DNA of 60,489 nucleotides from the NCBI GenBank assembly GCA_000434835.1, contig FR881489.1, positions 41,750-102,238 on the forward strand, in the 5' to 3' direction. Under the pieces are notes generated by a model. It worked only from the letters and a program-made list of their open reading frames with translations. It did not search any database and was not told where the DNA came from. The first letter of the stretch is position 1; each line of letters opens with the position of its first letter. Made by a program: the position numbers and the translations under genes. Source of the stretch: Clostridium sp. CAG:594 (GTDB taxonomy: Bacteria; Bacillota_I; Bacilli_A; RF39; UBA660). Shown here piece by piece: positions 33,087 through 41,527 of the stretch.

Positions 33087-33185
33087 CTAATTAAGTGTAT
33101 GATTTATAATTAAAGTTTCTTCTATTTTTTCTACTTCGTCTATTAAATCATCAATAATAACAAACATCAAAGTATAATCTTTCAT
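33087..33185 (-). CDS. 32-residue microprotein upstream of the holin-like gene
   Basis: ATG at 33185 with AAAGGA nine nt upstream opens MKDYTLMFVIIDDLIDEVEK and ends INHTLN. The TAG stop touches the holin's Shine-Dalgarno, so the two are probably coupled. A hydrophobic patch lies at residues 6-11; the rest is acidic. Phage lysis modules often contain such tiny ORFs. Family unknown. Confidence 0.45.
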   Translation of the reverse strand: MKDYTLMFVIIDDLIDEVEKIEETLIINHTLN

Positions 33186-33310
33186 AAAAAACATTCCTTT
33201 CAAATAAATAATAACACGACAAAATTATATTTTAATATTTTCGACAATTCTTTTCATATTTTATATAGAAATAATAAATAAATGTAGTATAATTATAACA
33301 GGTGATGATA

Positions 33311-33892
33311 GTGATAAATAACTATTCCTTTACCAGATTTAACAAAACTAAGAGCAATCATATTAAAACTGGTTTTGCAAATCGTGGTATGGCTTTGGAA
33401 TCTGACATAAATTTAGCAAATGAGTATTATAGAATTAAGGATATTGCATACGTTTATAAAAAACCTACTCCTATAAAACTTGTTAACGTTGACTATAAAT
33501 TAGGAAAAATAAAAGAGGCTTATTTTGAGACTCCATCAACTACCGATTATAATGGAATTTATAACGGAAAATACGTTGATTTCGAGGCTAAAGAAACAAA
33601 CAGTAAAACTTCTTTTGCACTAGCTAACATACATATGCATCAAATAAAACATTTAATAAATGTTAAAAATAAAGGAGCTATTGCATTTATAATAGTAAGA
33701 TTCAATCTGCTTGATGAAACGTATTTTTTAAGTGTGGAAAACTTAGAAGAATTTATTAAAAATAATAAAAGAAAGTCGATTCCATTAGATTTTTTTAAGA
33801 ATTATGGTACAATGATTAAAATAAAGTATGCACCTAGAATAGACTATATAGAAGTAATAGATAAATTATACTTTGGAGGTAATAAATCATGA
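33311..33892 (+). CDS. recU: Holliday junction resolvase RecU
   Basis: 193 residues from the GTG at 33311 (AGGTG six nt before); an earlier GTG at 33302 lies inside the ribosome site. RecU features: the N-terminal GFANRGMALESDINLANEYY, the catalytic core TPSTTDYNGIYNGKYVDFEA continuing KET (Asp...Glu-X-Lys), and the C-terminal IKIKYAPRIDYIEVID. It cuts four-way junctions in recombination and also influences RecA in Bacillus. It overlaps the PBP gene by four bases (ATGA), the conserved recU-pbp pairing. A TATAAT at about 33290 may be the -10. Confidence 0.93.
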   Translation: MINNYSFTRFNKTKSNHIKTGFANRGMALESDINLANEYYRIKDIAYVYKKPTPIKLVNVDYKLGKIKEAYFETPSTTDYNGIYNGKYVDFEAKETNSKTSFALANIHMHQIKHLINVKNKGAIAFIIVRFNLLDETYFLSVENLEEFIKNNKRKSIPLDFFKNYGTMIKIKYAPRIDYIEVIDKLYFGGNKS

Positions 33893-36606
33893 TGAAAAAA
33901 AGAAGCAGCAAAGCAAGTAACATTGCAAATAATATTAAGGCTAAAACAAATGATGTTAAAAGGAAAGTTATAAAAGGTACAAATAATACTTCTAAAAGAA
34001 AAGTAAGTAAAAAGAAAAAGATGATTTTAAACATTCTTATAATTTGTGTAGTAGCTTTTGCATCACTTATGGCAGTATTTTTTGCCTATATTATTGTAAA
34101 GGCTCCTAAATTTGATCCAAACAACTTAAAATTCACTCAAATGTCAGAGTTATATGATACCGAAGGAAACATAATTACCAAAATGGGTAACGAAAACAGA
34201 ACTGAAATATCATATGATGACTTACCTGAGGTTTTAATAGATGCAATAATTGCAACAGAAGACTCTAAGTTCTTCCAGCATAATGGTTTTGACCTTGCAA
34301 GATTTATGAAAGCAAGTATGTATCAACTAGTTGGTAAAAATGGTGGTGGTGCATCAACTCTTACAATGCAAATTGCCAAAAATAACTATACTTCTACTAA
34401 ATCTAAAGGTTTTGAGGGAATAACTAGAAAGTTTACTGATATATATCTTTCAATATTTAAAATAGAAAGAAAATATACTAAAAAAGAAATTTTAGAATTT
34501 TATGTTAATGACTCTTACTTAGGTAACGGGGCTTACGGTGTTGAGCAAGCCTCATTAAACTACTTTGGTAAATCAGTTAGTGAACTTAACTTAGCAGAAG
34601 CATCATTTATAGCAGGATTATTCCAATCACCAACTTATTATAATCCTTATAACTATCCAGAACGTGCTGAAGGAAGAAGAAAAACGGTTCTTTACCTAAT
34701 GCAAAGACATGGTTATATAACTGAAGAAGAAAAAGAAATTGCAGAAAATTCTCCGATTACTTCATATATAAAGAAAACACAAACTTCTGGAACGTACTCT
34801 GAGTATCAAGGATATATTGATACTGTTGTTGAAGAGTTAGAAAACGAATATGATTTAAACCCATATACTACCCCACTTAAGATTTATACTGCAATGAATA
34901 GAAGCAAGCAAGACTTTGTTAATAAGGTTATGAATGGTGAGGCTTGGAAATGGGAAAACGAAAATGCACAAGCAGGTGTCGTAATGACTGACTCAGCAAG
35001 TGGTGAAGTATTAGCAGTAGGAGCCGGAAGAAATAAAAACTCCGAAAGATCATATAACTACGCTACGATGACAAACAGACAAATAGGTTCAACGGCAAAA
35101 CCAATATTTGACTATGGTCCAGCAGTTGAATACTTAGGTTGGGGAACGGTTAATTATATTGACGATACTCCAACAACATATAGTGATGGAACTAAAATAT
35201 CTAACTCAGATGGTGGATATAAAGGAAGGCTTCCGCTATATCAGGCACTTGGACTTTCAAGAAACGTAACAGCTTTAAAAACTTTCCAACAAGTATCTAA
35301 AGGAGCTGGTAACGATAAGATATTAAAATTCGCAAGTAGTCTTGGAATTACTCCAGAAGTAGATAAAAATGGCAAAATACATGAGGCTCATTCTATTGGA
35401 TCATTTACTGGTTCTACCAAAAAAGAAGAATCTAGAAACAGTCCAATGACAATGGCAGGAGCATATCAAGCATTCTCAAATGGTGGTTACTACATTAAAC
35501 CTCATACAATAAAGAAATTTGTATATAAAGACACTGATGAAGTAGTTGAAACAAAATCAGCTAAAACACGCGTTATGAATGACTCAACAGCATACATTAT
35601 TAACTACTCTTTAAACTGGTCTGCAACAGAAGGACTTGCTAAATCAGCCGCTGGTATAAGTGGTGTTCAAACAGCTGCCAAAACCGGTACTTCTAACTTT
35701 GATGAAGCAACTAGAAAGAGATATCATTTATCAAGTAAAGCGATAAATGACTTATGGGTATGTGGATATACTCCAAAGCAAACAATAACATTCTGGTATG
35801 GTTATGATAGTATAACAAAAGGTCATAGTACTACATCATCTTGGTCAACTCGTGATAAGTTCTATCGTAATTTAGCAGAAAACTTATTTGATAAAGACGG
35901 AAGCTCATTTGAAAGACCATCTAGCATCGAAGAGGTATCAGTTATAAGAAACTCTATTCCACTTAAAAAAGCCTTATACGGTGGTGTTGTTGGATACTTT
36001 AGAAAAGGAACTGGGCCTGATGAAACAGGAACTGAACAAGCAGAACAACTACCAAGTGTAAGTGGTGTTACAAGTAGTATATCTGGTAACACAGTACACT
36101 TAAAATGGAATGGTATTAGTGCTGAAGACATGGTAAACCTAAACTTTGATGACAGCTATGGAACACTTGGATATGACATATATGTAAAAGATGGTTCCGG
36201 TGGTTCTGAAGTATACGTTGGAACTACAACTAGTACATCATATACACATATAACAAGCTATTCAAATCCTGTATACGTAATATATACAGCATACTCTAAC
36301 TACAAAACAAACAGAAGTAAGGGCGTTGAACACAAAGTTTCGGTAACAAGTGATTTTGATGTTAAAATAAGTAATAGCACAATAGAACAAGGAAAGACGT
36401 TTGTCGATAACAAACCTATAATCGTTTTATATAACTCCGTTGATGTAACAGATGGGGCAACTATTACACTAGAATCTGGAAGCGTTGATACAAACATCCT
36501 TGGAACTTATAAACTAACTTATAAAGTAACTTATCAAGGAAAGAGTAAAACGGTAAGTAGAAACGTTACGGTAACAGCAACTAACACAACTAGTACAACA
36601 GAATAA
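33889..36606 (+). CDS. Class A penicillin-binding protein (PBP1A type) with FN3/Ig-like tail
   Basis: 905 residues. Basic cytoplasmic N-terminus (1-42), membrane helix (44-66), GT51 glycosyltransferase domain with EDSKFFQHNGFDLARF (about 124) and GGASTLTMQIAKN (about 153). The transpeptidase domain has the STAK nucleophile (GSTAKPIFDYG, about 404), SRN (about 463) and KTG (AAKTGTSNFDE, about 599). The last 200 residues hold a fibronectin III-like domain (GNTVHLKWNGISAEDM) and an Ig-like domain, then a Thr/Ser end. It polymerises and cross-links peptidoglycan. Translationally coupled to recU; GpsB is a likely positioning partner. The first of two adjacent ATGs is used here. Confidence 0.95.
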   Translation: MMKKRSSKASNIANNIKAKTNDVKRKVIKGTNNTSKRKVSKKKKMILNILIICVVAFASLMAVFFAYIIVKAPKFDPNNLKFTQMSELYDTEGNIITKMGNENRTEISYDDLPEVLIDAIIATEDSKFFQHNGFDLARFMKASMYQLVGKNGGGASTLTMQIAKNNYTSTKSKGFEGITRKFTDIYLSIFKIERKYTKKEILEFYVNDSYLGNGAYGVEQASLNYFGKSVSELNLAEASFIAGLFQSPTYYNPYNYPERAEGRRKTVLYLMQRHGYITEEEKEIAENSPITSYIKKTQTSGTYSEYQGYIDTVVEELENEYDLNPYTTPLKIYTAMNRSKQDFVNKVMNGEAWKWENENAQAGVVMTDSASGEVLAVGAGRNKNSERSYNYATMTNRQIGSTAKPIFDYGPAVEYLGWGTVNYIDDTPTTYSDGTKISNSDGGYKGRLPLYQALGLSRNVTALKTFQQVSKGAGNDKILKFASSLGITPEVDKNGKIHEAHSIGSFTGSTKKEESRNSPMTMAGAYQAFSNGGYYIKPHTIKKFVYKDTDEVVETKSAKTRVMNDSTAYIINYSLNWSATEGLAKSAAGISGVQTAAKTGTSNFDEATRKRYHLSSKAINDLWVCGYTPKQTITFWYGYDSITKGHSTTSSWSTRDKFYRNLAENLFDKDGSSFERPSSIEEVSVIRNSIPLKKALYGGVVGYFRKGTGPDETGTEQAEQLPSVSGVTSSISGNTVHLKWNGISAEDMVNLNFDDSYGTLGYDIYVKDGSGGSEVYVGTTTSTSYTHITSYSNPVYVIYTAYSNYKTNRSKGVEHKVSVTSDFDVKISNSTIEQGKTFVDNKPIIVLYNSVDVTDGATITLESGSVDTNILGTYKLTYKVTYQGKSKTVSRNVTVTATNTTSTTE

Positions 36607-36610
36607 ATAA

Positions 36611-36637
36611 GTACCTTAAATTTAAGGTGCTTTTTTA
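36611..36637 (+). terminator. Terminator after the PBP gene
   Basis: GTACCTTAAATTTAAGGTGC forms a stem, followed by six T. Confidence 0.75.
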
Positions 36638-36640
36638 TTT

Positions 36641-36675
36641 CATAAAAAAATGACTAGTCTTCATTTAACCAGTCA
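36641..36675 (-). terminator. Terminator after dnaD
   Basis: Minus strand TGACTGGT / ACTAGTCA stem (one GU) followed by seven T. It overlaps the gene's last codons. Confidence 0.7.
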
Positions 36676-37301
36676 TATTCGTAAGTTTCAGGAGTTTTTT
36701 CTTCTTCCCTTGCCTTTTGTTTTTCTATTATGTCAGTAGGCTTTTTTATACCTTTCTTATTCCATTCATATAAAATTTTATCTATGTATCTTAAATTATT
36801 AACACCATTAAACACGGCTTCTTTAAGCGCAGATAAAATAAGTTCGTTGCTTATCTTTTGCTCCTTCCAAGAATTAATTATTTCATATTCCATAGGAGAA
36901 AGAGTCCTTCCAAATTCTTTTTCAAAGTTATCATATAAATCTTTTTCATTATTCTCTTTCGTTTCCTTATTTAATATCTTAGAAAATATGATTTCATAAA
37001 ATAAACTTATATCAACCTTCTCTTCTAATACACCCGAATCATTCTTCTCCATAAGAATAAGTAAAATATTCTTATCCTTAAGAGTAGATAGTGCATTTAA
37101 AAGCTCTTTTTCAGTAAAATTAATATCTTCAATTATCTTTTTATAATCAAATATAGATTTGTTTGGTTTATTTAAAAAATAAATAAGTAAAATAAGTGAA
37201 TCCATATCTAAACCAAGTTCTTTAGCATAAGATAAAACATATCTTGGAACGGTATAATGATTTTCATTATTAAGTTCGTTCATTAACTCTTTTTTTAGCA
37301 T
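36654..37301 (-). CDS. dnaD: DnaD-like replication initiation protein
   Basis: 215 residues. An N-terminal winged-helix domain (ENHYTVPRYVLSYAKELGLD, then NFTEKELLNALSTLKDKN) is followed by the C-terminal DnaD/DnaB-type helical domain (FEKEFGRTLSPMEYEIINSW, then NLRYIDKILYEWNKKGIK, the family's YxxxILxxW signature). DnaD helps load the helicase at origins and restart sites in low-GC Gram-positives. It has an extended -10 promoter and stands alone between two terminators, downstream of cca. Confidence 0.9.
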   Translation of the reverse strand: MLKKELMNELNNENHYTVPRYVLSYAKELGLDMDSLILLIYFLNKPNKSIFDYKKIIEDINFTEKELLNALSTLKDKNILLILMEKNDSGVLEEKVDISLFYEIIFSKILNKETKENNEKDLYDNFEKEFGRTLSPMEYEIINSWKEQKISNELILSALKEAVFNGVNNLRYIDKILYEWNKKGIKKPTDIIEKQKAREEEKTPETYEYDWLNED

Positions 37302-37326
37302 ATAAAATCACCTCTTTCTAAAAAGG

Positions 37327-37335
37327 ATTATAACA
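37327..37335 (-). promoter_or_regulatory. Extended -10 promoter for dnaD
   Basis: Minus strand TGT-TATAAT (TATAAT 37327-37332). Confidence 0.55.
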
Positions 37336-37352
37336 TAACTAGATACGTATTA

Positions 37353-38462
37353 TCAATATTTCTTATAGTTATCTAACACGTAACATTTTAACTCTTCATA
37401 ATTATTGTTTAATTCTTTGTATATTATTTTTTCTTCAATATCTTTAATTATGTTTTTTATAATACTTTTATCTTTAGGATTAATAAGATCTATTATATCT
37501 TTTCCGGTAAGTTTAATATCTGATGTCTTTTTTATCACTAAGTTATCACATCTGTCATAAATATCTTTAGTATCCATATTAAGTATTTGAGCAGCAATAA
37601 AGCACACGTAATTGCCTTTTTTATACAATTCCATATCATTAATCACATCATCTGTTAAAACATCATTTATGGCCTTTAAATAGTCTTTTTCATTAGATGT
37701 AAAAGGATATGAGGAAGAAGGACTAACCTGCGCCCATATACCTATTGGATCACTTGTCTTAACGATTTCATGTTTTAAATCTATATCTAAATATTCATCC
37801 AAAGAAAAATATTTTAAAAGACTAATTCCTTTAAGTACGTTAGGAGATGAAAAGATTCTATTTAGTTCCTGTTTTTTTCTATAAAATGATAAATCTTTAA
37901 CTAGCTTCCTATTATTTATTATGGCATCCTTTAATTCTTCATCAATAGAAAAATCAAGTTCGGTTGCAAACCTTATTGCACGAAGTATTCTAAGAGAGTC
38001 TTCTTTTAGTCTTCTGTTTGCATTTCCAACTGTTTTTATTACCTTATTCTCTATATCACACCTTGCATTTAATAAGTCAATAATGTTCTTATTTTTATCC
38101 ATGCATAACGTGTTCATAGTAAAGTCTCTTCTTCTTAAATCAATTATCAATTTATCAGTATAAACTATCTTAGAAGGTTTTCTTTTATCTTGATATTCTA
38201 GGTCCATACGGTACGTTGTAATTTCAAAATTTACTTTCTTATATACTAAATGCACGGATCCATACCCCTCAAACGGAAGTTTTACATCTTTAAATATCAT
38301 TTGCACTTCTTTTGGTGTAGCATTAGTTGCAATATCAACATCAAAACTATTTCTTCCTAAAATAATATCTCTTACAAAACCTCCAACTACATAAGCTTCA
38401 TAGCCAGAAGAATAAAACATTTGTAAAAGTTCACATGCTTTCTCTATCAAAGTTATCACCAT
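37353..38462 (-). CDS. cca: CCA tRNA nucleotidyltransferase
   Basis: 369 residues. Class II nucleotidyltransferase head: VVGGFVRDIILGRNSFDVDI (GG and the DxD metal pair, about 25-44), then LRRRDFTMNTLCMD (about 108) and the RRLKEDSLRILRAIRFATEL neck (about 150). It adds or repairs the 3' CCA end of tRNAs. The ATG at 38462 is listed; a TTG at 38450 preceded by GGTGAT is an equally plausible start, giving 365 residues. Lies between HU and dnaD on the same strand. Confidence 0.92.
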   Translation of the reverse strand: MVITLIEKACELLQMFYSSGYEAYVVGGFVRDIILGRNSFDVDIATNATPKEVQMIFKDVKLPFEGYGSVHLVYKKVNFEITTYRMDLEYQDKRKPSKIVYTDKLIIDLRRRDFTMNTLCMDKNKNIIDLLNARCDIENKVIKTVGNANRRLKEDSLRILRAIRFATELDFSIDEELKDAIINNRKLVKDLSFYRKKQELNRIFSSPNVLKGISLLKYFSLDEYLDIDLKHEIVKTSDPIGIWAQVSPSSSYPFTSNEKDYLKAINDVLTDDVINDMELYKKGNYVCFIAAQILNMDTKDIYDRCDNLVIKKTSDIKLTGKDIIDLINPKDKSIIKNIIKDIEEKIIYKELNNNYEELKCYVLDNYKKY

Positions 38463-38487
38463 TATAATTATAACAAAAATTCAAAAA

Positions 38488-38511
38488 GAAAAAACCATTT
38501 TCATGGTTTTT
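38488..38511 (-). terminator. Terminator after the HU gene
   Basis: Stem AAAACCAT / ATGGTTTT with a 4-nt loop and a TTTTTTCTTTTT tract on the minus strand. Confidence 0.75.
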
Positions 38512-38513
38512 CA

Positions 38514-38789
38514 TTATTTGTTTACAGCTTCTTTTAACTTAGAACCAGCTTTGAATGTAACTGCAGTTCTAGCAGCAATCTTAACTGTTTCTCCAGTTCT
38601 TGGGTTACGACCTTCTCTAGCTGGTCTTTCTGAAGTTGCATAAGTACCAAATCCTACTAATGAAACTTTGTCTCCTGCCTTTAATGCTTCAGTTACGCTT
38701 TCAGTAAATGCGTCTAATGCACGAGCAGCATCAGCTTTAGTTAATCCAGCTTTTTCAGCCATTTTTTCTACTAATTCTTGTTTTGACAT
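38514..38789 (-). CDS. hup: HU-family DNA-binding protein
   Basis: 91 residues with the entire HU/IHF fold: MSKQELVEKMAEKAGLTKAD, the dimer helix AARALDAFTESVTEALKAGD, and the DNA-binding arm with ERPAREGRNPRTGETVKIAA. It bends and compacts the chromosome. Codon use is visibly cleaner (more GC-rich codons such as GCA, GGT) than its neighbours, as expected for a highly expressed gene. GGAGG precedes the ATG; TTGAAA near 38865 could be the -35 of its promoter. Confidence 0.96.
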   Translation of the reverse strand: MSKQELVEKMAEKAGLTKADAARALDAFTESVTEALKAGDKVSLVGFGTYATSERPAREGRNPRTGETVKIAARTAVTFKAGSKLKEAVNK

Positions 38790-38903
38790 AATAAAACCTC
38801 CATATTTATGTTCATATCTATAAGCTACCTTGCTTACAATATAAGCGTATCATTTTTTACTAGTTATTTCAAGTATTTTTAGTACAAAAATAGTATTTTT
38901 TGC

Positions 38904-39443
38904 TTATTTATCAATGGTTTTAGCACTTTTTAACACTAATTTAACAACTAACCTTTCATCTTTAACACTTTTTTTACATGTAATTAGTATAAGTTCATTT
39001 GCTTTAGCACTATTTAAAATGTCTGTCTGCGTTTCTTTTACATCCATTTTTTCCTTAAATTGATAGGTTAGTTTAAGTTTATCTTTATAGATATATACAT
39101 TACTTTTACTATCTAATTCATCTAATCTATTAAAGTAGGTCCCATATCCCATACCAGAATGTCCTAGTATTACTATTCCTTCTTTATAATTATTATTTTT
39201 ATAATAAACTAAATATCTATCAAGTAATTTAAATTTATCATCTGATTTTTTAACTATATTTTTAAGAGAAATATCAGGGATATCTAAAACCATATCACCA
39301 TTATAATTAAACGAAGAATTATTATTAAAATAAGCTTTTACCATTTTATCATTAGAAGAATTTAATAATAGCATAAAAACCATATCTTTTGTAATTAGAA
39401 ATACACTTATGAAAAGAATTAAACTAACTAATATTTTTTTCAT
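38904..39443 (-). CDS. Sortase
   Basis: 179 residues. N-terminal membrane anchor (4-30), then a sortase beta-barrel with the catalytic His in IVILGHSGMGYGTYF (about 94), Cys in ANELILITCKK (about 155) and Arg in DERLVVKL (about 164). It would cleave an LPxTG protein and join it to the wall or another protein. The gene overlaps the end of the LPNTG thioester protein by 20 bp, so that protein is the evident substrate. The small size and short His-to-Cys spacing make the class uncertain; it is not a clear class A or B housekeeping sortase. Confidence 0.85.
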   Translation of the reverse strand: MKKILVSLILFISVFLITKDMVFMLLLNSSNDKMVKAYFNNNSSFNYNGDMVLDIPDISLKNIVKKSDDKFKLLDRYLVYYKNNNYKEGIVILGHSGMGYGTYFNRLDELDSKSNVYIYKDKLKLTYQFKEKMDVKETQTDILNSAKANELILITCKKSVKDERLVVKLVLKSAKTIDK

Positions 39444-40914
39444 AAATTAAAATTGATGAGCTTATAGAGAAAAGCAAAATATATAATAAGAAATCATTTC
39501 TACCAGTATTAGGTAAAACTTCTTCTTTTATCTCTTCTTTAGGCTTCGGAATTTCTTCTTTTTCTTTTGGTAAAAAATGATTAACTAACGCTATTTTTTG
39601 GATAACACCATCTTTAGTAACCTCAATTATTCTATCTTTTATTTTATCTACTCCATCTTTAGTAGATATTTGTCTAAGTGTATAAGTGCCATATGGTAAA
39701 GTAAACTCTATATTACCATTTTTATCTGTAACAAGATCCATTATGTGGTTTCCCAATATATCAAATACGTAGAATAATATTCCCTCTTCAGGTGTGCATG
39801 TATTATTTATTGGATCATCTAAAACCTTTGTAATATAAATTTTATTTTTAATTATTTTTTCAAACGATTTTATAACAACTTCCCTCGTTCCAGTTCCAAT
39901 AAACGTAGATGATATAGTTGGTGATTTAGTATATCCCACGCTTGGACTAATCTCTTTTATTCGGTAATTATTTTTAGGCAAATTATCAAATATAATCGTT
40001 CCATCTTTATCTGTTTTTTTAGTTTGAAGCAAATTATTATCTTTATCATATAATCCATATTCTGCTCCTTCTAATGAAACTTCGCTAGATGACTTATCTT
40101 TACTTTTAGTATCATCATCTAGTTTGTCAATTATTATCTTCCCATAAAATGATTTAACATCATACTCTTTAGAGTGTTCATAAGGAAACCCAAACGTCCC
40201 AATTGTTTGATATCCACTTTTATAATAGAACTTAGTTAACTTACCATTATTTTTTCTTTTTAAAGTAAATTTATTATTTCCATCAGATACTTTTATTTTT
40301 ATATTATTACCATCTTTTGTAACGTTTTGATTTTGGAATACGTCATAACCATTTAAAACATTGTTATTATCAGGAAGAATGATTTCATCTCCTACCATAT
40401 ATTCTTCTTTAAAATTAAAAGAAGGAGTTACATCGTATAGATTAACAAGTCTTAATATTTCGTTTTTATATGAATCAATATTTATTATATTACCACCAAC
40501 TTTTTTATCAGTCCACCATACGTTTTCTACGCCCATATACCTCCATATTAGCTCCTGAGTTGCCATATAATACTCTTTTGTATTATGTCCTTCATAACCA
40601 TATCCATAATATCCTATTAGGCTTAATCTTCTGGTATCTATCCCGCTTAATGGAGTATCATTTATGCTAGTAGTTGATGAATAATAAGAAGCCTTATGTG
40701 CAAGTATTCCAGGCTCAATACAGTAACCATAAACACCATTTACAGTCATCATTGCAAGATTTGTGATATGGTCACTTCCATTTCTATATTGATGTGCAAA
40801 TATGCTTCTGTCTAAATTCCAATCAACGTATGAATCATTTGCTAATGCCTTTACTTTTATAAATGGTAAAAGCATTATTACAGCAAGAAGAAGCAGCGTT
40901 ATTTTCTTTTTCAA
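39424..40914 (-). CDS. LPNTG-anchored surface adhesin with thioester and SpaA-type domains
   Basis: 496 residues from a TTG start that overlaps the upstream stop (TTGA). Signal peptide 1-24. Residues about 30-165 form a thioester domain with the Cys in GVYGYCIEPG (about 65) and the Gln in ATQELIWRY (about 119), the pair that makes an internal thioester able to bind host amines. Two SpaA/CNA_B-type beta domains follow (about 260-350: GKIIIDKLDDD...YRIKEISPSVGY; about 355-450: YVFDILGNHIMDLVTDKNGN). The end is a Lys/Glu/Pro stalk, LPNTG, a hydrophobic helix and a short tail. Displayed by the overlapping downstream sortase. Confidence 0.88.
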   Translation of the reverse strand: MKKKITLLLLAVIMLLPFIKVKALANDSYVDWNLDRSIFAHQYRNGSDHITNLAMMTVNGVYGYCIEPGILAHKASYYSSTTSINDTPLSGIDTRRLSLIGYYGYGYEGHNTKEYYMATQELIWRYMGVENVWWTDKKVGGNIINIDSYKNEILRLVNLYDVTPSFNFKEEYMVGDEIILPDNNNVLNGYDVFQNQNVTKDGNNIKIKVSDGNNKFTLKRKNNGKLTKFYYKSGYQTIGTFGFPYEHSKEYDVKSFYGKIIIDKLDDDTKSKDKSSSEVSLEGAEYGLYDKDNNLLQTKKTDKDGTIIFDNLPKNNYRIKEISPSVGYTKSPTISSTFIGTGTREVVIKSFEKIIKNKIYITKVLDDPINNTCTPEEGILFYVFDILGNHIMDLVTDKNGNIEFTLPYGTYTLRQISTKDGVDKIKDRIIEVTKDGVIQKIALVNHFLPKEKEEIPKPKEEIKEEVLPNTGRNDFLLYILLFSISSSILIYEKNIS

Positions 40915-41171
40915 TCTTTATTCACCCACGATTCAATATCATTAAATAATTTCGTTAAATATGGAGAACTTTTAGAGACTGTGTATAACTTTTTCTTATT
41001 ACCTTTTTCATCTTCTATTTCTTCTTCAGATTCTTCTATATCCTCCTCGTAGTTATCTAAGCTGTCTTTTTTCCTGATTAAGTTCATGAGCGCTTCTCTT
41101 GCAAGTGTTTTTTTTGCCACACTATCCTCATTTTCTATTTCTTTAATCGTAACAACAAATTTTCTAGTCAT
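40911..41171 (-). CDS. Hypothetical acidic protein upstream of the adhesin
   Basis: 86 residues: a basic N-terminus (MTRKFVVTIKEIENEDSVAK), a very acidic middle (about 40-58) and a short C-terminal helix. No signal, membrane segment or known family. ATG at 41171 with AAAGGAAAAAA upstream. Its TGA overlaps the TTG of the adhesin, so the two are translationally coupled and it heads a three-gene operon with the adhesin and sortase. A regulatory or translational-control role is possible but unproven. Confidence 0.65.
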   Translation of the reverse strand: MTRKFVVTIKEIENEDSVAKKTLAREALMNLIRKKDSLDNYEEDIEESEEEIEDEKGNKKKLYTVSKSSPYLTKLFNDIESWVNKD

Positions 41172-41363
41172 ATATTTTTTCCTTTCTTTTTTATGATTGT
41201 TTTTTAACTACAACAATTCAAAGTTATTTAACCATTAATTTCCTCCTTTCAAATTAATAGTTAGACAAATTTTTGAAAAACCCCCTAAGAAATATGAAAA
41301 AAATTTAAGAAGTTTTGTCGAATAATTAAATACAATAAAAAAGCAAGGATTTCTCTTTGCTTT
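41172..41363. other. Intergenic leader before the adhesin operon
   Basis: No gene of normal size. On the minus strand the T-run after a GGGGG segment (41270-41290) follows a GU-rich stem and resembles a second terminator for the remnant upstream. An ideal Shine-Dalgarno (AAAGGAGGA, about 41241-41249) is followed at 41235 by ATG GTT AAA TAA, a three-codon ORF. No clear consensus promoter is visible. Confidence 0.4.
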
Positions 41364-41364
41364 T
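41333..41364 (-). terminator. Terminator after the YhcG remnant
   Basis: Stem AAAAGCAA / TTGCTTTT followed by TTTTATTG on the minus strand. Confidence 0.7.
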
Positions 41365-41498
41365 CAAACTAATTCATATTTTCTTTCATATATTTTTTTA
41401 TTAGTTACGTATTTAAATAGATAACCATTTTTCTTTTTACACACGATAATACCAATGGTAAGTCCTTGATTAATTGCTTCATTTAAAATCAGCTTATT
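41364..41498 (-). pseudogene. C-terminal remnant of a third YhcG-like nuclease
   Basis: A start-less frame reads NKLILNEAINQGLTIGIIVC, then KKKNGYLFKYVTNKKIYERK and ends YELV. This is the last strand region of DUF1016/YhcG proteins (compare ETIGIIITRKNGKLALEYVS in the 5228-6163 gene). The catalytic core is absent. It directly follows the intact YhcG gene at 41528, so it may be the tail of a second tandem copy. Confidence 0.6.
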
Positions 41499-41527
41499 AT
41501 TTAGCGATTAGCTTTAATTTACTATGA

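Noticed and set aside
36300..36497. Minus-strand frame within the PBP tail
   Set aside because: Shadow of the intact PBP reading frame; no ribosome site and no family pattern.
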